A DNA stretch of 64,000 nt from Planctomycetota bacterium (GTDB taxonomy: Bacteria; Planctomycetota; Planctomycetia; Gemmatales; Gemmataceae), in assembly GCA_016177925.1 (NCBI GenBank), contig JACOUH010000243.1, forward strand, positions 1 through 64,000, in the 5' to 3' direction. Position numbers and translations under genes: made by a program. Within the stretch, counting starts at the first letter, position 1. Every line of letters begins with the position of its first letter. Below the pieces are notes generated by a model, which saw nothing but the letters and a program-made list of their open reading frames with translations, did not search any database and was not told where the DNA came from. Positions 17,643 through 27,510 of this stretch are shown here, one piece after another.

Positions 17643-18944
17643 TCACCGTTTCGGCCAGTTGAGGTGCTTGTGCAGGAACGCGTAGGTCTCCTTGCCGTTG
17701 ATCGTGTGGGGCCCGACAAACCATTCGATCGCGCAGTGGTCCATCAGCTTCAGACGCGCCTGGTACAGGTTCCGCACCTTGGCGAACTCGAAGCCCACCT
17801 CCTCATCAACGCCGACGCCGTCGAAGTGGCCACGCTCGACCATGAACGGCCGCGGACAGATCAGGGCCGCCATCTCCGCATAGTTGAACGTGCTGCCCAG
17901 GTCGAACTCGAAAATCTCGTATTCGCCCGTCCAGACGTAGGAGTAGGGGGCGCGCGTGGAGGCGTTCTTCTTGACCCACTCGTTGAAGTCCGCCGAGCAG
18001 ATCGACAGGCAGTAGTCGGTCACCAGTGGCGGGATGCGCATCGCCGACTTGCCGCCATACGACAGCCCGTAGAATGCGATGCGCTCCGGATCGACGTTGG
18101 GCAGCGTCTTGAGCCAGTTCACGATCTGCTGGTGCTGCGGCACGATGATCGAAAAGAGTGTCTTCTTGAGCGGGTTCGCCTTGCGCTGGAGCGTGCGGAA
18201 TCGGTCGGTGAAGATGTAGAGGTTCTGCGGCGCGAAGGTGATGAAGCCGCGCTCGGCCAACTCTCCCGCGAAGCCCTTGTAGTAGGGCGAGCCGTCGCCG
18301 GTCTTGAAGAGGACGTGTTGCGGCCTACCTTCCAGACCGTGCTGGCAGACGACGACGGGCCGCTTGTCGCCGGGTTTCAGGTCCTTCGGCAGCAGCAGGA
18401 TGCCGTAGGCGATCACGTCGGGGAAGACGTCGAGCACGACTTCATGGCCGGTCCACTTGGGCGTGTCGTAGGTCTTGCGCGAGCGGGCGTTGAAGGGAAG
18501 CAGCGGCCGATCGAACTTGCCGATAACCTCCTCGGCGAAGTGCTTGCGGTAGGGCTCGATGGTCTTCTTGAAGGTATCGAGGGAGGAGGTGTTGAGGTTC
18601 TTGAAGAAGTCGCGGCGAACATCGGCACAGTCCCGCAGCACCAACTGGTTGTGGCGGTCGATCTCGTGGATCTGTCGCTTCTGCCGCTCCTCGGGGTCAA
18701 AATCCTTGCGGAGGTGCTGAGGCGCGTTCCCCTCGGCCAGCAGGCGGACAGACGCCAGGTGATCCAGCAACCAAGTGAGCGTCCCTTTCCTAAGTGGCCC
18801 GACCCCGCCGGTCACCGACACAAGGCCTCCAATTTTCTCCTTCAAGCCGAACTCTTCGAGCAGCGCCCGTACTTGCCTAGTCTGCTTGGAGAACTCGTGG
18901 TCCCTGGGGGGGGGGCACGAGCCGGGCTGGCGCTCCTCCCTCAC
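17643..18944 (-). pseudogene. Second alpha/beta-hydrolase domain of a frameshifted tandem hydrolase
   Basis: This reading frame of up to 433 residues continues the gene at 18877-19953 after a frame change at a run of ten G (18906-18915; C on the coding strand). Useful sequence starts at PPPRDHEFSKQTRQVRALLE. It then holds an alpha/beta-hydrolase domain: the HGLEG oxyanion stretch follows RPVVVCQ, the nucleophile elbow is FYGLSYGGKSAM, the acid region is near MVERGHFDGVG, and the catalytic His is probably in GPHTIN. The apparent upstream start has no ribosome site and its first residues make sense only in the other frame. The whole product would be a secreted two-domain esterase-like protein of about 770 residues. 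Confidence 0.75.
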
Positions 18945-19953
18945 CCGGAAGGGTCAATTCCGGTGCCTTCGTGTTCTCAAGGATGAGAAAACGCGGCGAG
19001 ACCATAGATGCTAGTTCTACGTCGCCAAACTCGTCGAGCAGGCCGAACACGTTGCGGTCGATTGGCTGTTCCCAGATGCGGTTGCGGTTGCCAAAGTAAC
19101 CGCTGACACACACGGCGTCGATACGTGTGTCAAGCGCGCCGGCGTACAGCGCCAGCATCCCGCCCTCGCCGTATCCGATCACGCCGATCTTCACTGTCTT
19201 CTTACCCGCGTCCTTCGTGAACCAGTCGACCGCGGCCAGTATCTTCTGCACCTCGTAGCCGATCAGGTGGCGACCCAGCTCGAACGCCGAGCGGTACAGA
19301 TACTCGCGGCTTGTCAGGTTGGCGCGGCCGTTGCGCTTCTCCATCTTGCGGCTGATCAGCGTTGGCACGATGACGCGGCAACCGCTCTCGGCGAGGCGGC
19401 GGGCGAACTGCGATTCCGCCGGCACGCCCTCCACCAGGCCAGCAATCTGCTCGGGCGTCTGGTCGGCGTCGGGGATGGCGACGACGTCGGCAACCTTCTT
19501 CTTGCCCGTCGGCACGAGCAGCAGACCCTCGCCGTGGATGTCGCCGACGGCGGGCCAGCGCACTGCGAAGACCTCGAAGCCGGTCCCTTTACCGACGAGC
19601 GCCGGCTGCGACGTCGTCGCGATCAACTCCGGGGCGTCGAACGGGACGCGCGGGTCGCGCAGGCCGAGGATGTGCCTCAGTCGCTCGCGGTTAGGCTCGA
19701 TCGACTTGTTGTACGCCTCTGCCGAGGAGAAGTCGCGCTTCCAGTGGCGGGCGCGTCGCTCGACCGATTTCTCGATCTCGTTCAGCAGGAACTTGTCGAC
19801 GCCGGCGACGAGCTGCGAAGCGATGTCGCCTTTCATCGTCAGCGGCTTTGTGCCAGGCAGCGGCGCCGGCTCGACGGCTTTCTCCTCCGGGCGAGCCTCC
19901 GCGGCCGCCAGGGCAAGAAGGGTGATAGACGCAAACACGATCCGTTTCATCAT
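18877..19953 (-). pseudogene. First half of a frameshifted tandem alpha/beta-hydrolase (acetylxylan esterase-like)
   Basis: It starts at 19953 (or the adjacent ATG at 19950) after a GAGGAAG site and has a signal peptide (MMKRIVFASITLLALAAAEA). The protein holds an alpha/beta-hydrolase domain with VIGYGEGGMLALYAGA. The usual nucleophile Ser is replaced by Glu in GYGEGG, so this copy may be inactive and structural. The true frame runs to ELTLPGEGGAPARLVPPP, then breaks at the ten-G run at 18906-18915 and ends with unrelated residues. Joined to the next frame it gives an N-terminal degenerate and a C-terminal active-looking domain. A polysaccharide deacetylase or esterase role is inferred from the fold and export signal. 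Confidence 0.75.
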
Positions 19954-20156
19954 TCTTCCTCTGGCGGATAGCGTTCGGGTGGGGCGAAAAGGTAACGCAA
20001 GCAGAGACTGCCAGACCACGGGCCATAGGTCAACGAAAATCGTGCGGGCGCGCCCGGTTGCTTTATGGTTGCCACGTCTTCGGTCCGGGCCCTATCCTAA
20101 ACAGAGAGTCCTTCCCACTTAGCCCGCACCGCCGACGGGCCCACCAGGGGCTGCCG

Positions 20157-23100
20157 ATGAATCATTGTTTCTCTCTTCCCGCCAGGGGCAACGGACGTTC
20201 CCTTGCCGGTTTCTCTCTCGCGCTGCTCGCGGCCGTCCCGGCCCTCTTTGCCGACGGCAAGCCCGCTCAGCCCGTCGACAAGGACCACGCGGCGAAGATG
20301 GCCCGCGGCCTGGCGCTGTTCAAGGAGCAGGTCCGGTCCGTACTGACGAAGCGCTGCCTGCGCTGCCACGGTGGCAAGTCGACCGAGTCGGAGTTTGACC
20401 TGCACGACCGTGATGGACTGCTCAAGGGCGGCACCAGCGGCCCGGTGATCGTCCCGGGCAAGGCGCGCGACAGCCGGCTGCTCCGGCTCGTCCGCCATCA
20501 GAAGGAGCCGCACATGCCGCAGGGCGGCGCGAAGCTCCCCGACGAGACAATCCGGCACCTCGCCGACTGGATCGACCTCGGTGCCCCCTACGATCGACCC
20601 CTGCTCGAGAAGGAAGTCGTCGCCGCCTGGACGCGCAAGGTCGTCCCCGCGGCGGCCCGGCAGTTCTGGTCGTTCCGTCCTCTGCAGCGCGTCGAGCCGC
20701 CCACGGTGAAGAACGAGGCCCGGGTCCGCACGCCGGTCGATCGCTTCATCCTGGCGAAGTTGGAGGCGGCCGGCATTGCCCCCAACAACAGCGTCGACCG
20801 CCGGCAGCTCCTCCGCCGCGCTTCCCTCGACCTGGTCGGTTTGCCGCCGGCGCCGGAGGAGGTCGATGCCTTCCTGAAGGACAATTCACGCGATGCCTTT
20901 GCCAAGGTGGTCGATCGGCTGCTGGCGTCGCCGCGCTACGGCGAGCGCTGGGGTCGGCACTGGCTTGACCTCGCCCGCTTCGCTGAAAGTCACGGCTTCG
21001 AGCACGACTACGACCGCCCCACCGCGTACCACTATCGCGACTTCGTCATCCAGGCCCTCAATGACGATCTGCCATTCGACACCTTCGTCAAGTGGCAGCT
21101 CGCCGGCGACGAACTGGCTCCCGACAATCCGCTCGCGCTGAAAGCGACGGGCTTCCTCGCCGCGGGAGTCCACAGCACGCAGATCACGCAGCGCGAGGTC
21201 GAGAAGCACCGCTACGACGAGTTGGACGACATGATCGCGACGACGGGCACGGCGATGCTCGGGCTGACTGTCGGCTGCGCCCGCTGCCATGACCACAAGT
21301 ATGACCCCATCCCGCAGGCCGATTATTACCGATTGGTGTCCGCCTTCACCACGACGGTGCGCAGCGAGATCGAGCTGCCTGTCGAGATGGAGGCGTATCG
21401 CAAGGCGAAGGCAGCGTTCAATACGGAACACGCTCCGCTCCTGGCCGCCCTTCAGCGATACGAGAAAGAGCAATTACCGGCTCACCTTGCCACCTGGGAG
21501 AAGAACGGCGGCGCGAAGGAAAGGCCCGCCTGGTTGGTGCCGGACGTGGTGCAGACGCATTCGCAGGGCGGGGCGACCATTACGCCGCTGGCGGATGGGT
21601 CATTCCTCATCAGCGGCCAGAACCCGCCGATGGAAGGGCTGACCTTCACGGTCCACAGCGATCTGACAAATGTCACGGCGGTGCGGCTGGAGGCCCTCTC
21701 GCACCCGTCGCTGGTCAAGGGGGGCCCCGGACGCGCCGGCAACGGCAATTTCGCCCTGAGCCATTTCGCACTGACCATCGCGCCGCGCAGCGGCAAGGGC
21801 GAGCCCGTGAAGGTGAAGTTCCGGAGCGCTCGCGCCACCTTCGAGCAGAAGGGGCTTCCGGTCAAGGCGGCCATCGATGACGATCCCGTGTCGGCGTGGG
21901 CGGTCGATCCGCAGTTCGGCAAGGACCACGCTGCCGTCTTCGAGACCGATAAGCCGATCGGGTTCGAGGGCGGATCGGTGCTCACCTTCCGGTTGATATT
22001 CACCAACAACACTCAACACGGCCTGGGCCGGCCGCGGCTGTCTCTGGCGACGGCGGCCACGGCGGACCTGACTTCAACGCCGATGTCCGAAGCCGTCGTG
22101 CGGGCGCTGGCAATGCCGGCCGACCGGCGCTCCGCCGAGCAGACGGCGAGCCTGCTGCGCTGGCTCGCCACGCGCGATCCCGGCTGGCAGGCGTTGAATC
22201 GCAAGGTACAGGACCACCTGGCGAAGGAGCCAAAGCGGAAGAAAGTCAAGGTGTTGATCTCAACGGAGGGCCTGCCGGCCGTTCGGCTGCACACGCAGGG
22301 CGCCGACTTCCTGAACGAGACGCACTTCCTCCGCCGCGGCGACCCGGACCAGAAACAGGGCGCCGCACCGCTCGGCTATCTTCAGGTGCTGATGACGGCG
22401 TCGGACGGAGCGAAACACTGGTCGGCGAAACCGCCGAGTGGGTGGCGGACCTCGTATCGGCGCACCGCCCTGGCGAACTGGATGACTGATGCGGAACACG
22501 GAGCGGGACACCTACTCGCGCGCGTGATCGTCAACCGTCTATGGCAGCATCACATGGGCCGTGGCCTCGTCGCCACGCCGAGCGACTTCGGCACACGCGG
22601 CGAAAAACCGACGCACCCCGAACTGCTCGACTGGCTGGCGTCAGAGTTGATCCGCAACGGATGGCGTCTGAAGCCGATCCACAAACTCGTCGTGATGAGC
22701 GCGACCTACGCCGAGAGTTCCGCGCGCGACGAGCGGAAGGAGACGAAGGACCGCGACAATCATCTGTTCTGGCGACGGCCCGTGCTGCGGCTGGAGGCCG
22801 AGGCGGTCCGCGACTCGCTGCTGGCGGTCGGTGGAATGCTCGACACGACCATGTACGGTCCCGGCACGCTCGACGAGGCGAGCCGGCGACGGAGCATCTA
22901 CTTCACCGTCAAGCGCAGCAAGCTGATCCCGATGCTGCAAGTGTTCGACGCTCCGGAGTCGCTGGTCAGCCTCGGCGAGCGGCCGGCGACCACGATCGCG
23001 CCGCAGGCGCTGCTGTTGATGAACAACGCCCACGTTCGCTCCTGGGCCCGTGGCTTTGCTCGCCGCATCGCTCCAGCGGAGTTGACGCCGATCGAGACAG

Positions 23101-23291
23101 CGGTCGCGAGCGGCTACCGGATCGCCCTGACACGCGAGCCGACGCGGCAGGAGCTGGCCGACTCGGTCGCGTTCATCAAGTCGCAGTTGGCCTCGTCCAC
23201 GGCAGAGGGTAGAAAGGACGCAAGAGAGCACGCCCTGGCCGATTTCTGCCAGGTGCTCATGTGCCTGAACGAGTTCGTCTACGTGGATTGA
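20157..23291 (+). CDS. DUF1549/DUF1553 protein with N-terminal planctomycete cytochrome c domain
   Basis: This 1044-residue exported protein has a signal segment (SLAGFSLALLAAVPALFA, about 15-32), a cytochrome c-like domain with heme motif CLRCH at 67-71, DUF1549 at roughly 200-410, a central beta-rich insert around 480-640, and DUF1553 from about 770 to the end. A second CxxCH (CARCHDHKYDP, near residue 378) is the usual signature within DUF1549. These proteins are abundant in planctomycetes and are normally followed by a DUF1501 protein. Here that partner is 717 bases downstream, behind two small genes. Roles in extracellular polymer breakdown coupled to redox have been proposed but not proven. 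Confidence 0.9.
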   Translation: MNHCFSLPARGNGRSLAGFSLALLAAVPALFADGKPAQPVDKDHAAKMARGLALFKEQVRSVLTKRCLRCHGGKSTESEFDLHDRDGLLKGGTSGPVIVPGKARDSRLLRLVRHQKEPHMPQGGAKLPDETIRHLADWIDLGAPYDRPLLEKEVVAAWTRKVVPAAARQFWSFRPLQRVEPPTVKNEARVRTPVDRFILAKLEAAGIAPNNSVDRRQLLRRASLDLVGLPPAPEEVDAFLKDNSRDAFAKVVDRLLASPRYGERWGRHWLDLARFAESHGFEHDYDRPTAYHYRDFVIQALNDDLPFDTFVKWQLAGDELAPDNPLALKATGFLAAGVHSTQITQREVEKHRYDELDDMIATTGTAMLGLTVGCARCHDHKYDPIPQADYYRLVSAFTTTVRSEIELPVEMEAYRKAKAAFNTEHAPLLAALQRYEKEQLPAHLATWEKNGGAKERPAWLVPDVVQTHSQGGATITPLADGSFLISGQNPPMEGLTFTVHSDLTNVTAVRLEALSHPSLVKGGPGRAGNGNFALSHFALTIAPRSGKGEPVKVKFRSARATFEQKGLPVKAAIDDDPVSAWAVDPQFGKDHAAVFETDKPIGFEGGSVLTFRLIFTNNTQHGLGRPRLSLATAATADLTSTPMSEAVVRALAMPADRRSAEQTASLLRWLATRDPGWQALNRKVQDHLAKEPKRKKVKVLISTEGLPAVRLHTQGADFLNETHFLRRGDPDQKQGAAPLGYLQVLMTASDGAKHWSAKPPSGWRTSYRRTALANWMTDAEHGAGHLLARVIVNRLWQHHMGRGLVATPSDFGTRGEKPTHPELLDWLASELIRNGWRLKPIHKLVVMSATYAESSARDERKETKDRDNHLFWRRPVLRLEAEAVRDSLLAVGGMLDTTMYGPGTLDEASRRRSIYFTVKRSKLIPMLQVFDAPESLVSLGERPATTIAPQALLLMNNAHVRSWARGFARRIAPAELTPIETAVASGYRIALTREPTRQELADSVAFIKSQLASSTAEGRKDAREHALADFCQVLMCLNEFVYVD

Positions 23292-23317
23292 AAGCGAAAA
23301 GACAGGAGGGAAGAGTC

Positions 23318-23572
23318 ATGGACTCGAACCCGGAACGGCAACTGAATGAAGCTGCTTATCGACAGCTGAAACCCACGATCGACCAGCAGTACCCTCCGGG
23401 GCGGTTTGTGGCAATCCACGAGGGGAGGATCGTAGACGACGCAGCCAGTTTCCGCGAACTCGATGAAGCTCTGACCGCCAAGGGGTTCACTTCGAGGGAT
23501 ATTCTGGTCGTGCAAGCGGGGATTGACTACCCGGACTACGCCGACATCCTCGGGCTGAGGCTTCTTGGATGA
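23318..23572 (+). CDS. Small DUF5678-like protein paired with an aspartic protease-like gene
   Basis: This 84-residue cytosolic protein begins MDSNPERQLNEAAYRQLKPT and ends with LVVQAGIDYPDYADILGLRL. The centre holds PPGRFVAIHEGRIVDDAASF, the pattern of the small DUF5678 family that often precedes retropepsin-like genes. An AGGAGGGAAG site precedes the ATG at 23318. Its TGA overlaps the ATG of the next gene by four bases, so the two are translationally coupled. The pair sits between the DUF1549/1553 gene and its DUF1501 partner. The biochemical role is unknown. Confidence 0.75.
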   Translation: MDSNPERQLNEAAYRQLKPTIDQQYPPGRFVAIHEGRIVDDAASFRELDEALTAKGFTSRDILVVQAGIDYPDYADILGLRLLG

Positions 23573-23988
23573 GTGGCGCAAGCCTGGAACAGCGGAATCC
23601 TTATAAAGGCACCAGGCCACGCGCCTGGGTTCGCGTCCAGCTACTGGCACTTGACGGCAGCACGGAAGAGGTAGACCTGCTCGCGGATACGGGAAACCCT
23701 TTCGCCCTGGTCATTGGCTCTGTCAGGATGGGCCGGGTCATCCGGCGTGGCGTCCCACCCGTGACCACCAACTTTGGCCGAATGAACGGCGGTTGGGTGC
23801 GCGTCATGATCCCGGATGTGGGGTTCGACGAGGAAGTGCTAGGTTACGCAAGTGACAGGGTAGTCAATACCGCCCAGCGTGACAGCCCGGACTTTGAGGG
23901 GCTCGTCGGGCTTCCCCTCTTGCGCATGCTGGAGTATGGCGGGGATGCCGATTGGTTCTGGATTCGCCCGCAGGGCAGCAACCCATAA
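23569..23988 (+). CDS. Retropepsin-like (clan AA) aspartic protease-like protein
   Basis: This 139-residue protein has the single-domain architecture of bacterial retropepsin-like proteins. The catalytic D-T-G is at 40-42 in DLLADTGNPFALVI, and the second hydrophobic signature is GLVGLPLLRMLEYGG near residues 111-125, like the helix after the flap in retroviral proteases. Such proteins work as homodimers with one Asp from each subunit. No signal peptide is present, so it should be cytosolic. It overlaps the upstream small gene by four bases. The substrate is unknown; processing or control of its small partner is a possibility. Confidence 0.75.
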   Translation: MSGASLEQRNPYKGTRPRAWVRVQLLALDGSTEEVDLLADTGNPFALVIGSVRMGRVIRRGVPPVTTNFGRMNGGWVRVMIPDVGFDEEVLGYASDRVVNTAQRDSPDFEGLVGLPLLRMLEYGGDADWFWIRPQGSNP

Positions 23989-24007
23989 GAGACTTGTGAG
24001 GCCGTTC

Positions 24008-25468
24008 ATGGACATCCCGACTGTCTTCGCCCCACCCCACCCGGTCTACCGCACCCGCCGCGAGTTCCTCCAACGCGCCGGCGGCGGGGCTGGTTTGCTC
24101 GCTCTCGCCGGGCTGCTCGACCAGCAGGGGCTCCTCGGCGCCGAGGTGGCGGCCAACCCGCTGGCGCCGAAGAAGGGACACTTCTCCGCGAAGGCCAAGG
24201 CGGTCATCTGGCTATTCATGAACGGCGGGCCATCGCACGTCGATACCTGGGACTACAAGCCCGAACTGGAGAAGCGCCACGGCCAGGAGCTGAAGGGTTT
24301 CGACAAGACGACCGGCTTCTTCGTCAACCAGGTCGGCCCGCTGATGAAGTCGCCGTTCAGGTTCCGGCAGCACGGCAGCTGCGGCGCCTGGGTCTCGGAC
24401 TTGTTCCCGAACATGGCCAAGCACGTCGACAAGATGGCGTTCCTGTACTCGTGCTGGACCGACTCGAACAACCACTCGCCGGCACTGTTCAAGATCAACA
24501 CCGGCATGAGCCGCATGGGCTTCCCGTGCGTCGGCGCCTGGGTCACCTACGGCCTGGGCAGCGAGAGCCAGAACCTGCCGGCGTTCGTCACCATGTACGA
24601 CACCCTCGGTCGCGGTATCCCCAAGGGCCACGCTCAGAACTGGGGGGCCGGCTTCCTGCCCGGCGTCTACCAGGGGACGGCCCTCCGGCCCCAGGGGGCG
24701 CCGATCGACAACCTCGCCCCGCCGTCCGGCATGACGCCCGACCGCCAGCGCGCCCAACTCGACCTGCTGGCGAAGCTCAACCGCCGCCAGCTCGAACAGC
24801 GGCCCGGCGAGTCCGAGCTGTCCGCACGGGTCGAGTCGTTCGAGCTGGCCTATCGCATGCAAATGGCGGCCCCCGAGGCCCTCGACCTGGCCAAAGAACC
24901 TCAGCACATTCAGAAACTCTACGGCCTCGACGATCCGAAATGTACCCACTTCGCCCGGCAGTGTCTGATCGCGCGCCGGCTGGTGGAGCGTGGCGTGCGC
25001 TTCGTGCAGATCTACTCCGGGGGGATGGAGAACCAGCTCTCCTGGGACGGGCACAATGACATCGCCGGCAATCACTCCGGCTTCGCGCGCGAGACGGACG
25101 TGCCGATCGCGGGCCTTTTGACCGACCTCACCGCGCGCGGGCTGCTCGATTCGACGCTGGTCATCTGGGGCGGCGAGTTCGGGCGGCTGCCGGTGACGCA
25201 GACGGGAGCGAAGCCGGGCCGCGACCATAACCCCCATGCCTTCACCGTTTGGCTCGCTGGCGGGGGCGTCAAGGGCGGCACGCTGTACGGCAGGACGGAC
25301 GAGGTCGGCCTCAAGGCGGCCGAGAATCGCGTCAGCGTCAACGACCTGCACGCGACGATCCTGCACCTGCTCGGCCTGGATCACAAGCGCCTGACCTACC
25401 GCTACAATGGCCGCGACTTCCGCCTCACCGACGTCGCGGGCAACGTCGTCAAGCAGGTCGTGGCGTGA
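24008..25468 (+). CDS. DUF1501 protein (Tat-exported, sulfatase-like fold)
   Basis: This 486-residue protein has a twin-arginine signal (TRREFLQRAGGGAGLLALAG, about 14-33). DUF1501 belongs to the alkaline phosphatase/sulfatase fold. The typical motifs are NGGPSHVDTWDYKP near 77-90, GHNDIAGNH in the middle, IWGGEFGRLP with a metal-type Asp/Glu region, and GRDHNPHAF near residue 405. The ATG at 24008 gives the normal spacing before the RR motif. It is the usual partner of the DUF1549/1553 protein upstream, although two small genes intervene. A hydrolytic role on the cell surface or in the periplasm is inferred from the fold; the substrate has not been established for the family. Confidence 0.88.
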   Translation: MDIPTVFAPPHPVYRTRREFLQRAGGGAGLLALAGLLDQQGLLGAEVAANPLAPKKGHFSAKAKAVIWLFMNGGPSHVDTWDYKPELEKRHGQELKGFDKTTGFFVNQVGPLMKSPFRFRQHGSCGAWVSDLFPNMAKHVDKMAFLYSCWTDSNNHSPALFKINTGMSRMGFPCVGAWVTYGLGSESQNLPAFVTMYDTLGRGIPKGHAQNWGAGFLPGVYQGTALRPQGAPIDNLAPPSGMTPDRQRAQLDLLAKLNRRQLEQRPGESELSARVESFELAYRMQMAAPEALDLAKEPQHIQKLYGLDDPKCTHFARQCLIARRLVERGVRFVQIYSGGMENQLSWDGHNDIAGNHSGFARETDVPIAGLLTDLTARGLLDSTLVIWGGEFGRLPVTQTGAKPGRDHNPHAFTVWLAGGGVKGGTLYGRTDEVGLKAAENRVSVNDLHATILHLLGLDHKRLTYRYNGRDFRLTDVAGNVVKQVVA

Positions 25469-25472
25469 CAGA

Positions 25473-26171
25473 TCAGGAGACGGGGCACGGTTCCGGGATT
25501 GCGTCGAGGAGGTCGTGGTCGACCAGCGTTCGCATCTGCCGCAGGGCGTTCCGCTTCAGCCGGAAGACCTGGTCGCGCGTCCGATCGAGTTCACGGGCCA
25601 GCTCATTCAGTGTGGCTGCACCGCCCTCCAGGCCGAAACTCCGCACCAACACCGTCTTCCCCAGCGGCGGGTCGAGCCGGTCGAGGGCCTCACGCAGCAC
25701 GCGCCGCAGGTAGCCGAGCGCTTCCCCCCGGTCGACCCCCTCGCAATCGCCGTCATCCAGGAAGCCGCCGTCCTCGACGTGCTCCAAGAGCAGCGGACGA
25801 TACTCGCACTCGAAGACGGAACGAGCCGCCTCGATGCTGGTGGCGGCCATGCGGCAACTGCGCGTCGGCCCCAGGCCCAGCGCCCGCCGCCGGGCCTCGT
25901 TGATCGCGTACAGCGGTAGCCGGACCAGCGCCGAACTGTACGCCTCCATCAGCATGAAGTGCTGGATGACGACGTAGGCGTACGTGGTGAAGCTCGTGCC
26001 GCGGTCGGCGCGGTAGGCCTGCCGGGCCCGCAGGTAGCCGAGATAGCCGGCCCCGAGGTAGGCGTCGACGTGCGACCCCAGCCGCCGGCGGCAGAGCGGA
26101 CTGCTCTCGATCAGGTGCCGCGCGACGCTCACAATCAATTTCAGGTGCGGAAAGTCGCTCGAGTGCGCCAT
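25473..26171 (-). CDS. Sigma-70-like RNA polymerase sigma factor
   Basis: This 232-residue protein has a sigma-70 core. Residues 10-80 carry a region 2 pattern, with DAYLGAGYLGYLRARQAY resembling 2.1-2.2 and GTSFTTYAYVVIQHFMLMEA the 2.3-2.4 helix that contacts the -10 element. The C-terminal 60 residues form region 4, with an HTH in ATLNELARELDRTRDQVFRL followed by KRNALRQMR. A long middle segment (95-170) suggests a region 3-containing, group 3/4-like factor rather than a short ECF type. It is convergent with the DUF1501 gene with a four-base gap. No anti-sigma gene is adjacent, so its regulon cannot be inferred. Confidence 0.82.
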   Translation of the reverse strand: MAHSSDFPHLKLIVSVARHLIESSPLCRRRLGSHVDAYLGAGYLGYLRARQAYRADRGTSFTTYAYVVIQHFMLMEAYSSALVRLPLYAINEARRRALGLGPTRSCRMAATSIEAARSVFECEYRPLLLEHVEDGGFLDDGDCEGVDRGEALGYLRRVLREALDRLDPPLGKTVLVRSFGLEGGAATLNELARELDRTRDQVFRLKRNALRQMRTLVDHDLLDAIPEPCPVS

Positions 26172-26394
26172 GTCGCCTGGTCCCTCCTTCCTCGCCGATC
26201 ACGGCGGTGCCGCTCTCTGGAGGATAGCCGCACCGGACGAGGGAGACAATGCGGTCCCGGAATCCTCGCCACACGATTCTGGCCGGGAGGAGTAAAAAAA
26301 GATTTGCCGCGACGCGGGCGGGGTGGTATCTACAATAGCTCGCACGGCCGGAAAACCAGGACGCCTCGGTCGAGCGGGGCGATGGGAGGCCGCC

Positions 26395-27507
26395 ATGTCC
26401 GGAGTGATCCTGATGCGCAGCATGCTGTTGCTGGCAGTCGGCGAGAGTGCCCGGCAAAACGTGTCGATCTTCGACCCGGCCTCGCCGCAGGCGGAATCGA
26501 TCCGCAACCTGGGCATCCTCGTCCTCGCCATCACGGGCGGCATCTTCCTCGTCGTCGAGGGCATCCTCTTCTACACGATGTTCCGCTTCCGCCGCGGCGC
26601 TCCTCCGGGCCCGCTTGTACCGAACCCCGACCCGAAAGTTCCGCCCCCGGTCACGGTCGAGCCGGCCGGCACGTCGCCGGAGCCGCCCCAGGTCTACGGC
26701 AGCAAGCCGATCGAGATCGCCTGGACAGCGGCCCCGACGCTCGTCGTCCTCATCCTCCTCCTGGTCATCACGCGCACCCTGTGGGAGATCGCCCCTGACC
26801 GGCCCGAGCCTCACGAGGGAGACAATGCCCTGTTCGTCACCGTCATCGGCCGGCAGTGGTGGTGGGAGTATCGCTATGACCATTACAACGGTCGACCGCT
26901 AGGCTTCACCACGGCCAACGAGCTGCACATCCCCGTTGGCCGGGATGGCAAGGACTATCCCGTCTACCTGACGCTGCAGTCCGCCGACGTCTGTCACAGC
27001 TTCTGGGTACCGCGGCTGGCCGGCAAGACGGATCTCATCCCGGGACGCACCAACCACATGACGTTTCACACCGCCACCGCCGGCCTGTACGTCGGCCAGT
27101 GCGCGGAATACTGCGGCACGCAGCACGCCAAGATGCTGCTCCGCGTGAACGCCCAACCCTCCGAGGAGTTCGAGAGTTGGCTGCGCCACGAGGAGCAGCC
27201 AGCCACAGACGTTGAGACGGTTCGCGAGGACAAGCACGTCTTCCTCAAACAGTCATGCGTCAACTGTCACCTCGTGCGAGGCACGGAAAAAGACACCCCG
27301 GCCCGGCGCCGCGAGTACGCGCCGGACCTGACGCACCTGATGAGCCGCAAGACCCTCGCCTCGGGCATCATCGTGAACGACGTGAAGACCCTGCGCGATT
27401 GGGTGCGCGACCCGCAGAACATCAAGGCCGGCTGCCTGATGCCGGCGTTCGGGCTGAGCGACCGCGAGCTGGACAGCGTCGTGCGCTACCTGCTGACACT
27501 TCGCTGA
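26395..27507 (+). CDS. coxB: Cytochrome c oxidase subunit II with C-terminal cytochrome c (caa3 type)
   Basis: This 370-residue electron-entry subunit of a heme-copper oxidase has two N-terminal membrane helices at about 38-62 and 108-132. The cupredoxin domain begins with GRQWWWEYRYD. The CuA site is complete: the early His in DVCHSFWVP and the cluster CAEYCGTQHAKM near residues 235-246. A heme c domain follows with CVNCH near 287 and a Met ligand probably in GCLMPAF. This makes it a caa3-type subunit that takes electrons from cytochrome c domains. ATG at 26395 has GGGAGG upstream. It is the first gene of a co-directional respiratory cluster to 37.4 kb. Confidence 0.93.
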   Translation: MSGVILMRSMLLLAVGESARQNVSIFDPASPQAESIRNLGILVLAITGGIFLVVEGILFYTMFRFRRGAPPGPLVPNPDPKVPPPVTVEPAGTSPEPPQVYGSKPIEIAWTAAPTLVVLILLLVITRTLWEIAPDRPEPHEGDNALFVTVIGRQWWWEYRYDHYNGRPLGFTTANELHIPVGRDGKDYPVYLTLQSADVCHSFWVPRLAGKTDLIPGRTNHMTFHTATAGLYVGQCAEYCGTQHAKMLLRVNAQPSEEFESWLRHEEQPATDVETVREDKHVFLKQSCVNCHLVRGTEKDTPARRREYAPDLTHLMSRKTLASGIIVNDVKTLRDWVRDPQNIKAGCLMPAFGLSDRELDSVVRYLLTLR

Positions 27508-27510
27508 GAA

